Shown here in pieces: positions 26,719-38,507 of a stretch of 64,000 nt of DNA. The notes below the pieces were generated by a model. It was given only the letters and a program-made list of their open reading frames with translations, had not been told where the DNA came from and ran no database searches. Positions within the stretch are counted from its first letter, which is position 1, and every line of letters starts with the position of its first letter. The DNA comes from Aureibaculum luteum. Its GTDB lineage: Bacteria > Bacteroidota > Bacteroidia > Flavobacteriales > Flavobacteriaceae. The stretch lies in contig NZ_QRGD01000005.1 of the NCBI RefSeq assembly GCF_003449015.1, forward strand, positions 62,001-126,000. The letters run 5' to 3'. The position numbers were made by a program, and so were the translations under genes.

Positions 26719-29037
26719 TTATTCTACTAAAATTTCATCAATAAATAAGAAGACGCCGCTGCCAGCTGGTGTTCTTTTTAAATTAGTAGCAATTACTTTA
26801 ATGTATTTTGTTTGTTGTTTGTCAAATTTAACGATAAAATCTTTAAGCTCAGAACCTGCATTTTTAGCATAGGGTCTTTCTAAATTTCCAACACTATTAA
26901 ACTTTTTACCATCATCTGAAACAAAAACTTCAATTTTTATAGGGTAATAAATCCCAGGACCTTGATTTTCTAATGCACCTACAGTAACTTTATGTATCTC
27001 TGTTGGTTGATCTAAATCAATAACCACTTCCATGTTGTCGTTTAACCAAGCTTGCCATTGACCGTCGTGAAAGTTTTTTGTACCACGCAACGTATTTACC
27101 AAAGTACTTGGTCCCGAACCGGTATATCTATCGTTACAAGGAATTACATAATTAACCACTTTGGCAACACCTTTATGGAATTTTATAGTATCCATAAAAA
27201 TTTTACCAATAGGTTTATCATTTTCAAATAAAGATGCTTTAACCAAAGTTGTTTTTGAAATTTCAATAGGGTTATTATATGACGTAGCTTTCTCGTTTAA
27301 TTTATCTTCATCTAAAACATATCTAATATCGGACTTTGGAAATTCATTTTGCAATGTCATTTTTATTGATTTATTTTCTAAATCAATATCCATATCAGAG
27401 GTTACTAGATAAGCACTTTTAGCATAATTAATACCTAATTCATCGTACCTATTAAATTGTGTTTTTATCCTTTTAGAAAAGTCATTCCAATTTCTTAATT
27501 TTTTTGACGACCAAAGAGCCTCAGACAATGCAGCCAATCTTGGAAAAATCATATATTCAGAATGAGAAGTTGTCGGTATATATTCTGCCCATAAATTAGC
27601 CTGACCACCCAAAATATGTTTGGCCTCTTTTTCAGACATTCCTTCAACAATAGGATCAAATTGATAAACTTTACTCAATGGAAGATACCCCCCTTGTGCT
27701 ATTGGTTCATCATTTTGCGGCCCTTGATAATGGTCAAAATAACAATAACTCCCTGGAGTCATAATTACATCATGCCCTTGTTCTGCAGCCTCTTCTCCTC
27801 CTTTTACTCCTCTCCAGCTCATAACTGTGGCTTCAGGTGCCAAACCACCCTCTAAAATCTCATCCCAACCAATTAACCTCTTGCCTTTACTATTGATAAA
27901 TTTTTCCATTCGTTTTACAAAATAACTTTGTAATTCATGAACATCTTTTAGGCCTTCTTTTTTCATTCTTCTTTGGCAATCAGGACATTTCTCCCAATTG
28001 GTTTTAGTAGCCTCATCACCTCCAATATGAATGTATTTAGATGGAAAAACCTCCATAACTTCGGTTAATACATCCTCTAGAAATTCAAAAGTAGTTTCTT
28101 TACCCGCACAGTAAATATCAGTAATTGGCCAAACTCCCCCTGAAGGAACAGCAACAGGCTTTCCAAAACAAGATAAATGCGGATACGCTGCCATAACGGA
28201 AGTTACATGAGCAGGCATTTCTATTTCTGGAATAACTTCAATATTTTTTTCACTCGCATACGCAACGATTTCCTTAAGTTCTTTTTGCGTTAAAAACCCA
28301 CCATAAGTACCTTTTACATTTGGATCATTTTTATCTCTAGCATTCCAATGTTTATCTTCTTGATCTACCCTCCAAGCTGCAATTTCGGTTAATTTTGGAT
28401 ATTTTTTAATTTCCATACGCCAGCCCTGATCATCAACTAAATGCAGATGTAATACATTCATTTTATGCATTGCTAACCTGTCAATGGTTTTTAAAATATA
28501 CTCTTTTGGAAAAAAGTGCCTTGACAAATCAAGCATTAATCCTCTATATCGAAAACGCGGTTTGTCTTTTATTTCAACCGCTGGTAAAATTAAATCTCCT
28601 TTAGTATCAGTTCCATAGATTTCAGCTGGAAGTAATTGTAATATACTCTGTACTCCATATAGAAAGCCACCTAAGCTATTAGCTGTAACTGTAACTTTCT
28701 TATTCGTTACAGATAATTCATAAGCTTCATTTTCTAGCCCTTCTTTAACTACAAATTCAATAAAATTATTTTCCAAATTCTCACTAAAATCTAATTCAAT
28801 ATTTGAAGACGATTTCAACTTATCTGTTAATATATTCGCTATGTTTTTTAAACTATCATGAGCTATAATTTTAGTGTTTTCATTGATACTAAATGAACCT
28901 TTATTTAAGGTTAATTCAGCTGGCTTTGGTATTATATTTATATCATTTACCGTAAAATCTTTGCTTTTAATACTATCAGAACATGAGTATAAACTTATTA
29001 TAAAAATTGTTATTAGAAATTTAAAGAGTAGTCGCAT
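26719..29037 (-). CDS. GH20 beta-N-acetylhexosaminidase lipoprotein
   Basis: This enzyme releases terminal beta-GlcNAc/GalNAc by substrate-assisted catalysis. The 772-aa precursor has a lipoprotein signal with Cys19. A GH20b domain (about 30-150) precedes the catalytic barrel: FRYRGLMLDLSRHF, LHLHLVDDQGWR, and IHIGGDEATK with the catalytic pair Asp341-Glu342. After the barrel come a beta-hexosaminidase C-terminal domain (SDIRYVLDEDK) and a discoidin-like module ending VFLFIDEILVE. The last two resemble the ends of the DUF2231 protein and of the small lipoprotein in the cassette. It lies 9 bases after the GH2 gene. Confidence 0.95.
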   Translation of the reverse strand: MRLLFKFLITIFIISLYSCSDSIKSKDFTVNDINIIPKPAELTLNKGSFSINENTKIIAHDSLKNIANILTDKLKSSSNIELDFSENLENNFIEFVVKEGLENEAYELSVTNKKVTVTANSLGGFLYGVQSILQLLPAEIYGTDTKGDLILPAVEIKDKPRFRYRGLMLDLSRHFFPKEYILKTIDRLAMHKMNVLHLHLVDDQGWRMEIKKYPKLTEIAAWRVDQEDKHWNARDKNDPNVKGTYGGFLTQKELKEIVAYASEKNIEVIPEIEMPAHVTSVMAAYPHLSCFGKPVAVPSGGVWPITDIYCAGKETTFEFLEDVLTEVMEVFPSKYIHIGGDEATKTNWEKCPDCQRRMKKEGLKDVHELQSYFVKRMEKFINSKGKRLIGWDEILEGGLAPEATVMSWRGVKGGEEAAEQGHDVIMTPGSYCYFDHYQGPQNDEPIAQGGYLPLSKVYQFDPIVEGMSEKEAKHILGGQANLWAEYIPTTSHSEYMIFPRLAALSEALWSSKKLRNWNDFSKRIKTQFNRYDELGINYAKSAYLVTSDMDIDLENKSIKMTLQNEFPKSDIRYVLDEDKLNEKATSYNNPIEISKTTLVKASLFENDKPIGKIFMDTIKFHKGVAKVVNYVIPCNDRYTGSGPSTLVNTLRGTKNFHDGQWQAWLNDNMEVVIDLDQPTEIHKVTVGALENQGPGIYYPIKIEVFVSDDGKKFNSVGNLERPYAKNAGSELKDFIVKFDKQQTKYIKVIATNLKRTPAGSGVFLFIDEILVE

Positions 29038-29046
29038 TTTTTTAAA

Positions 29047-32193
<3,147 letters not shown>

Positions 32194-34404
32194 TTAATTT
32201 ATTTTTGCTGGTTTTTTACCCATAGTAAAAATCAATGTACCCCCATTCATAATTTCTGAGTGTAAGATTTTATTTCCATGTAACTCCTCTCCGTTTAATT
32301 GGATTGATTGTATATAAATATTCTCTTTTGAATTATTTTTTACTTTTATTTCAAATGTTTTACCATCCTTTAAACTCAATTTAGCATCTTTAATAATTGG
32401 TGATCCAAAACTATAAACACCTTCTGCAGGGTTAACTGGATAAAAGCCCAATGCACTAAAAATATACCAAGAAGACATTTGCCCACAATCTTCATTTCCA
32501 CAATGCCCATCAGGAGTGTTTTTATATTGCGATTCTAAAATTTGTCTGATAATTTTCTGTGTTTTATATGGTTTATCAATGTAATTATACAGATACCCTA
32601 TATGATGACTCGGTTCATTTCCATGAGCGTATTGACCAATCATTCCAGTACTGAAAATGGGTAATTCATCGGTTGGTAATGGGTTTAACGAGAACATTGA
32701 ATCTAATTTCTCTTCAAAGCGATCTTTACCCCCAGTAACTTCAATTAAACCTTCAATATTTTGCGGAACGGACCAGAAATACTGCCATGCATTACTCTCG
32801 CAAAAATATTTCGAATATTCTTTCGGCACAAAATCTTTTATAAATTCACCATTAGCCAACTTAGGCCTCATAAATGAACTTTCAGCATCATAAACATTTC
32901 TCCAATATTCTGAACGCTTTAAAAAATAATTATAATCCTCAATTTTACCTAGATCTTTTGCAAATTGTGCAATACACCAATCATCATAAGCATATTCTAA
33001 GGTCTTTGAAACCGACCAATTCTCATTTTCTTCATCAACAGGGATATAACCAAAATCTTTATATAAATCAATCTTTCTAGCATTATCCATTGCACTAACT
33101 TTACACGCTTCATAGGCCAGGTCAACATCAAAATCATTTATTCCTTTAAAATAAGCATCCACAATTACAGGTACTGCATGGTAACCTATCATCATATTAG
33201 TTTCATTTCCTTGCATAGACCAGACGGGCAATAAACCTGTTTCCTTATAATGTGCTAACATTGATTTTACAAAGTCAGTTACCTTGTCAGGATGTAAAAT
33301 AGTAAATAAAGGGTGAGCTGCTCTATAGGTATCCCATAATGAAAACGTATCATATCGATCAAACCCGGAAGCTTTCATTATAGAATCATTTGCTCCTTTA
33401 TAATTTCCATCGAGGTCACTTAATAAAGTTGGTGCCAACATTGATTGGTAGAGCATTGTGTAAAAAATACGTGTTTGCTCATCAGTGAGCATAGTCACCT
33501 TTATTTTTTGAAGTTGTTCTTCCCAAATTTTATCTGCTTGCTCTCGATAATTATCAAAGTTGAAATCTGGAGCTTCAACGTCTAAAGACTTTCTAGAACC
33601 TTCAATATTTGCAGTTGAAAGTCCCGTTTTCAATACAATCTGTTCCTCTTTTTTAGTCGTATAATTTAAAACAATCTTCGTATTTACCCCTTTAGTGGAC
33701 ACTTCTACTAAAGTATCATTGTTAAATAAATCATAAGAATCAAAATCTTTAGAAAACTGGATAGTAAAATAAAGACGTTGGTCTTTTGCCCATCCCGAAG
33801 ATTTACGATAACCTTCAATAGTGTGTTTATTAACAACCTTTATATAGGTATCTGTTGGTCTATCCCAATTTAAGGCATATCCTAAATCAATATGTATTTG
33901 AGATAAACTATCTTTTGGAAAAGTATATCTATGAATTCCTGTTCTTAAAGTCGTTGTTAGTTCTGCTTTTATTCCATAATCTAATAAATCAACCGAATAA
34001 TATCCTGGTGATGCAGATTCTTTATCATGAGAGAACTTAGAAAAAGGTTTAAAGTTATTTTCTTTAATTTTTTCTTTAAATCGGCTATTGGTAGGCATAA
34101 CCAAAATATCATACAAATCTCCAGCTCCTGTTCCCGTTAAATGGGTGTGAGAAAATCCAGTAATGATGGAGTCTTGATAAAAATAGCCTGAAATCCGATC
34201 CCAACCAGGGATACCAATATCGGGACTTAATTGTACCATTCCATAAGGTACTGTTGCTCCAGGATATGTATTACCAGGACCATCTGTGCCAATAAAGGTG
34301 TTTACATAAGATGTTAATTTATTTTCTGAAGGTTCTGTTTTGTTAGAACAGGATATCCCAATAAAGGCAAAAACACAACTTATTATAAAAAATTTATTTG
34401 ACAT
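32194..34404 (-). CDS. GH92 alpha-mannosidase lipoprotein, canonical copy
   Basis: The 736-aa precursor has a lipoprotein signal with Cys19 (IGISC). The N-terminal beta domain opens YVNTFIGTDGPGNTYPGATVP. The (alpha/alpha)6 domain has LWDTYRAAHPLF, CESNAWQYFW (Glu536, expected general acid), HGNEPSHH (Glu597) and the N-E-D-C-G-Q motif near 638. The intact HGNEPSHH fits the alpha-1,2-mannosidase type, though linkage needs assay. CESN replaces the more usual EGN form after the acid. It is three bases from the CBM9-like gene and abuts the GH2 gene. Confidence 0.94.
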   Translation of the reverse strand: MSNKFFIISCVFAFIGISCSNKTEPSENKLTSYVNTFIGTDGPGNTYPGATVPYGMVQLSPDIGIPGWDRISGYFYQDSIITGFSHTHLTGTGAGDLYDILVMPTNSRFKEKIKENNFKPFSKFSHDKESASPGYYSVDLLDYGIKAELTTTLRTGIHRYTFPKDSLSQIHIDLGYALNWDRPTDTYIKVVNKHTIEGYRKSSGWAKDQRLYFTIQFSKDFDSYDLFNNDTLVEVSTKGVNTKIVLNYTTKKEEQIVLKTGLSTANIEGSRKSLDVEAPDFNFDNYREQADKIWEEQLQKIKVTMLTDEQTRIFYTMLYQSMLAPTLLSDLDGNYKGANDSIMKASGFDRYDTFSLWDTYRAAHPLFTILHPDKVTDFVKSMLAHYKETGLLPVWSMQGNETNMMIGYHAVPVIVDAYFKGINDFDVDLAYEACKVSAMDNARKIDLYKDFGYIPVDEENENWSVSKTLEYAYDDWCIAQFAKDLGKIEDYNYFLKRSEYWRNVYDAESSFMRPKLANGEFIKDFVPKEYSKYFCESNAWQYFWSVPQNIEGLIEVTGGKDRFEEKLDSMFSLNPLPTDELPIFSTGMIGQYAHGNEPSHHIGYLYNYIDKPYKTQKIIRQILESQYKNTPDGHCGNEDCGQMSSWYIFSALGFYPVNPAEGVYSFGSPIIKDAKLSLKDGKTFEIKVKNNSKENIYIQSIQLNGEELHGNKILHSEIMNGGTLIFTMGKKPAKIN

Positions 34405-34407
34405 ATT

Positions 34408-35478
34408 TTACTTTACTAAAAGTTTACCATCTTCTTTTATAACAATCATCTTTCCAGTAAAAGGGCTTTTTGCACTTATATTGAAGCCCGTTGAATGATT
34501 ATCCATAATCAATTTAATATTCGAATTCTTAATTGTAATATTTGAAAAACCTACTTCATCTAATGATGTTGAAAACTTCTTATTATTATGATAATACGCT
34601 TTTTGATTTCGATACAATTCAAAGAGTTTCCATTTAATTTTTTCGTCATCTGGAATACTAAATTTATCTTTTTCACCTACTTTTTTCGTTGAGAAATAAA
34701 CATAACCCCATTTTTCAGGTTCATGCATATTGATAACCCCCATAGAAGACCACACCCAATTATATTCAGGTAAATACTTTTCGTTTACTCCTTTTTTTCT
34801 GTCATATTTACCATTCACCAAATCATAATCCCAGTTGACACGAGAAAAATTCACTCTCCAAAACTTATCTCGTGGAACATTATTTTCAAAATAAGTCTTT
34901 CTAAATGTTTTCCATGGAATAGCGATTTCAACAGTCCATCCATTGTCTGTATCATTGGGGTTATTTAAAGTTCCATCAACATGAACTGCTGTTTTTAACC
35001 CCGTAATATTCCAATCATTAAGTATTTGTTCCCCTGATTCTCTATAAGGTTTGGCCACAAATAATTCCCAAACGGTATTTAAAGCATTAACTTCTATTTC
35101 AAAATAATTATGTGAATCTCCATCTGGATCTATAAAAACCTCAAAATCATTGTTATAAAAAATAATAGTATCTCGCTGTTTAAGATTTGCCCATACATGT
35201 GGCTCCTCTATTTTTGCTAAAATGTAATAGTAATGTTCATCCCATAACATTTTAACATTTGTCTTATATAATGGATTTTTAACACCTTCAATATCAATAA
35301 AATTCTCTGACCAAGGTACATTTTGCCAAGCGTCTTCATTTGCTAAACCATCAATTGAAATTTCTTCTTTCACCTGATAAGCAATATGAGTACGAGGCAC
35401 CTCAACTTTTAATTGAGCACAAGCAATTAATGAAGTGAAAACACACAATACAAATGTTAATTTTACGATATATTTCAT
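34408..35478 (-). CDS. CBM9-like carbohydrate-binding lipoprotein
   Basis: ATG 35478 begins a signal with lipobox SLIAC; the longer reading from 35508 adds an Asn-rich run before it. Residues that follow match the family 9 carbohydrate-binding-like fold: ISIDGLANEDAWQNVPW, VKMLWDEHYYYILAKIEEPHVW, FYNNDFEVFIDPDGDSHNYFE, and WTVEIAIPWKTF. No catalytic domain is attached. It probably captures glycan or oligosaccharide at the outer membrane for the GH92 and GH2 enzymes encoded next to it. That is inference from context. Confidence 0.85.
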   Translation of the reverse strand: MKYIVKLTFVLCVFTSLIACAQLKVEVPRTHIAYQVKEEISIDGLANEDAWQNVPWSENFIDIEGVKNPLYKTNVKMLWDEHYYYILAKIEEPHVWANLKQRDTIIFYNNDFEVFIDPDGDSHNYFEIEVNALNTVWELFVAKPYRESGEQILNDWNITGLKTAVHVDGTLNNPNDTDNGWTVEIAIPWKTFRKTYFENNVPRDKFWRVNFSRVNWDYDLVNGKYDRKKGVNEKYLPEYNWVWSSMGVINMHEPEKWGYVYFSTKKVGEKDKFSIPDDEKIKWKLFELYRNQKAYYHNNKKFSTSLDEVGFSNITIKNSNIKLIMDNHSTGFNISAKSPFTGKMIVIKEDGKLLVK

Positions 35479-35564
35479 GTATGAGTTATTATTATTTTTA
35501 ATTGGCAATAAAATGTACCATAAAAAAAGTTGATTAATTTAAGAACACGTAATCAAATCTTTAA

Positions 35565-36554
35565 CTATAAACTATTCTGTTTAGTAAACTCTAAAACATT
35601 ACTTAATTTTCCAAAGGCCAATGCAACTGCTGTATCTGCAGCACCATAATAAATTGCTAATTTATCTTGTTCAAAATCATGTAATGCCGCACAAGGAAAA
35701 ACAACATTTGGTACATCACCTACCATTTCATAATCAACAGCAGGGCCTAATAAATAATCTCTAGTTCTATATTTTACCTTATCAGGATTGTCCTTATCTA
35801 AAATAGCAGTACCCATAGCGTACCTAAAACCATTACAGGTATTGATAACTCCATGGTAAATCATTAACCAACCATCATCTGTTAAAATAGGTATTGGTCC
35901 AGCTCCAATTTTAGTACATTGCCAAGCACTTTCTTCAAAAGGCGTAGCTTTCATTACTACTCTATGTTCTCCCCAATATTTCATATCTGGGCTATAGCTT
36001 ATATATATATCACCAAAAGGTGTATGTCCATTGTCACTTGGGCGACTTAACATAGCATACTTACCATTTATTTTTTCCGGAAATAAAACACCATTTCTAT
36101 TGAAAGGTAAAAATGCATTTTCAGATTGAAAAAATTCTTTAAAATCAAATGTATAACCAATACCAATGGTTGGTCCATGATAGCCATTACACCAAGTAAT
36201 CCAGTACCTATCTTCTATAAAAACAACCCTAGGATCATATTTATAGGCAGATTCAATCATCTGAGTATTTCCAGCCTGCATAACTATAGGTTCATGATTG
36301 ATATCCCAATGAATTCCATCTTTACTGAACCCTGCAAAAATATTCATTTGAACGGCCTTGTTATCACATCTAAAAACACCTGCATAACCACCTTCAAAAG
36401 GGACTACAGCACTGTTAAAAATACTGTTTGAACTTGGAATGTCATATCTATTAATAATTGGATTTTCTGTATATCTCCAAATGATATCATTGTTTCCCTC
36501 TGGCTGATCTTGCCATGGAATGGCCTGATTTTTATGTTGTGTTTTTGTTTTCAA
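35565..36554 (-). CDS. GH130 beta-mannoside phosphorylase, cytoplasmic
   Basis: GH130 enzymes cleave beta-mannosides with phosphate, giving mannose 1-phosphate. The 329-aa protein has no signal peptide. Family segments are [47 protein letters not shown] (Asp107, expected proton donor), [16 protein letters not shown] and a C-terminal YYGAADT. The overall pattern resembles phosphorylases acting on beta-1,4-mannosyl-GlcNAc, the core disaccharide of N-glycans. That specificity is an inference from resemblance and context. The start is TTG; no in-frame ATG exists near it. The gene follows the symporter by 75 bases. Confidence 0.9.
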   Translation of the reverse strand: MKTKTQHKNQAIPWQDQPEGNNDIIWRYTENPIINRYDIPSSNSIFNSAVVPFEGGYAGVFRCDNKAVQMNIFAGFSKDGIHWDINHEPIVMQAGNTQMIESAYKYDPRVVFIEDRYWITWCNGYHGPTIGIGYTFDFKEFFQSENAFLPFNRNGVLFPEKINGKYAMLSRPSDNGHTPFGDIYISYSPDMKYWGEHRVVMKATPFEESAWQCTKIGAGPIPILTDDGWLMIYHGVINTCNGFRYAMGTAILDKDNPDKVKYRTRDYLLGPAVDYEMVGDVPNVVFPCAALHDFEQDKLAIYYGAADTAVALAFGKLSNVLEFTKQNSL

Positions 36555-36629
36555 TGTTGTTTTATTATATTTTATTTATTAATTGCAATCCTGTAAAAGA
36601 GAACATTGGCATATTGACTTCACTTCAAT

Positions 36630-38507
36630 TTAATCCTTTATTTTTCTAACTTTATCTAACCAAGTATATTTTAATATTATAGAAGTAATCACAAAGATCA
36701 CTAAAGCTATTAAGGTATTTTGATAATCTCTTATCATAAAATAAATTGGTAAAACAATCATACTCGATTGCCAGATAATACCAATTAGAACATTAAGCAT
36801 ATCTAAGCTAAAATGATTATTCTTTTCTATAGTTTCATCATCCTTTTTCAATTCAGTTAGTACTGGTTTCCACCATCCCCAAGGTCTAACATTTTTATAA
36901 AATGCTTTCAACACTTTCATATCTGTTGGTTTACTTAAAAACGTACCTAAAAATGACCCCATCAAAGAAACACCAAATATTATTGGAAATAAATAAATAG
37001 CATGAATATGCGATAATTCATATAAAATTGAACCTTCTGAAAAATTATCCTTGTTTTGATCCATAAAAAACTGAAAACTCGCCACGATTAAACCAGATAA
37101 CATTCCCCAAAAATACCCCCATCCATTAAATCGCCACCAAATCCATTTTAAAAAATTAGCCGCTACATAACCTCCAAACAAAGCACTTGTAATCCACAAG
37201 GTTAAGGAATTGATAGAGTCAGCAAAAAAGCCCATAAAAACTCCTAAACCAACTACTGCGAATGAGGCTATATGACTAGCCTTTATATAATGTTTAGGCG
37301 TTGCTTCGGGTCTAAAATATTTTTTATAAATATCATTCACAATATAGGCTGGACCTGCATTAACAAATGCTGAAAAGGTAGACATAAATGCCGCTAATAA
37401 TCCTGCCAATAATAATCCCTTTATACCAACTGGTACATGGAAATTGATAACTTTAGGAAGTATTACCTCTAAATCTACACCAGTAAGGTTTGGATTGGCA
37501 GCCATCTCTGGGGCTAACACAACTAAGGCTATAACAACAATTCCTGCAATTAACAAATATCTGGGTATAAATAGAATTAAATTTGTAAAACCGCTCATAT
37601 AAGCAGCTTCTTTAACTGATTTGGTAGAAAGTATTCGTTGCATATCAAAACTAGGAACAGGCCCGGCTATACTCGCAAAAAAACCTTTAAAAAGACTCAT
37701 TCCTATTAAAGCACCAAACATTTTATAACCTTCAGTATCAATTAAATCATTAAATTTTTGAAATTGTTCACCCCATTGGGTATCTAGTTCCCAATTAAAA
37801 AACACATTTCTCCATTCATCAGTAATCACATTAGAAATTTCAACATCACTAAAAGCAAAAAAGGCATATCCTGCTACTAATATTCCAGCAATTACCATAA
37901 TTCCATACTGTAACACTTCGGTCGCTACAACAGAAAACATACCTCCCTTTATTGTGTAAATTGTCGTTAGAATAATTATCATTAAAGCATAGGATTGCTC
38001 AGAATTAAATAAGACAGTATCTCCAATTTGCAAGGACATATCCCAAGGTAAAATAACTGTCATAAATTTACCAACACCTTCAAAGAAATAGGCTATAAAA
38101 CCTACGGCAGCAACAACGGCAAAGATGGCAACAATTAGATGAGAAGCTCTACCAGGCTTATCATCTCCAAACCTAGTTAATATCCATTCAGAACCAGTCA
38201 TAATATTAGACCGTCTAATCCAAACAGCAAGAAACATCATTACAAAAATTTGATTCCATATGGGCCAAAGCCACATAAACATAAAACTTTTTACTCCATA
38301 AAGAAATAAAATACCCACCATCCATGCTGTACCAGAAACATCAAACATTCCTGAACCATTACTTAAACCAAGAAAATACCATTTAATATTGTTTCCTCCT
38401 AAAAAATAAGATTCTAGTCCTTTTGAGGCCTTTTTAGAAACCCAAATACCAACAAATAATGTTAGTAAGACATAGGCAATTATAATACTTATATCAATTA
38501 TATCCAT
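36630..38507 (-). CDS. Sodium:solute symporter (SSS family), sugar-type
   Basis: This is a 625-aa inner-membrane protein with about 14 hydrophobic segments and the SSS signature region (GLLLAGLLAAFMSTFSAFVNAGPAYIV). It starts with a membrane segment and the WVSKKASKGLESYFLGGNNIKWY segment typical of sugar symporters. It probably couples Na+ influx to uptake of a monosaccharide or disaccharide freed by the surrounding hydrolases. Its ATG overlaps the stop of the upstream GH92 gene by one base (TAATG), so translation is probably coupled. It is the only evident importer in the glycan region; no SusC/SusD pair is present. Confidence 0.92.
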   Translation of the reverse strand: MDIIDISIIIAYVLLTLFVGIWVSKKASKGLESYFLGGNNIKWYFLGLSNGSGMFDVSGTAWMVGILFLYGVKSFMFMWLWPIWNQIFVMMFLAVWIRRSNIMTGSEWILTRFGDDKPGRASHLIVAIFAVVAAVGFIAYFFEGVGKFMTVILPWDMSLQIGDTVLFNSEQSYALMIIILTTIYTIKGGMFSVVATEVLQYGIMVIAGILVAGYAFFAFSDVEISNVITDEWRNVFFNWELDTQWGEQFQKFNDLIDTEGYKMFGALIGMSLFKGFFASIAGPVPSFDMQRILSTKSVKEAAYMSGFTNLILFIPRYLLIAGIVVIALVVLAPEMAANPNLTGVDLEVILPKVINFHVPVGIKGLLLAGLLAAFMSTFSAFVNAGPAYIVNDIYKKYFRPEATPKHYIKASHIASFAVVGLGVFMGFFADSINSLTLWITSALFGGYVAANFLKWIWWRFNGWGYFWGMLSGLIVASFQFFMDQNKDNFSEGSILYELSHIHAIYLFPIIFGVSLMGSFLGTFLSKPTDMKVLKAFYKNVRPWGWWKPVLTELKKDDETIEKNNHFSLDMLNVLIGIIWQSSMIVLPIYFMIRDYQNTLIALVIFVITSIILKYTWLDKVRKIKD

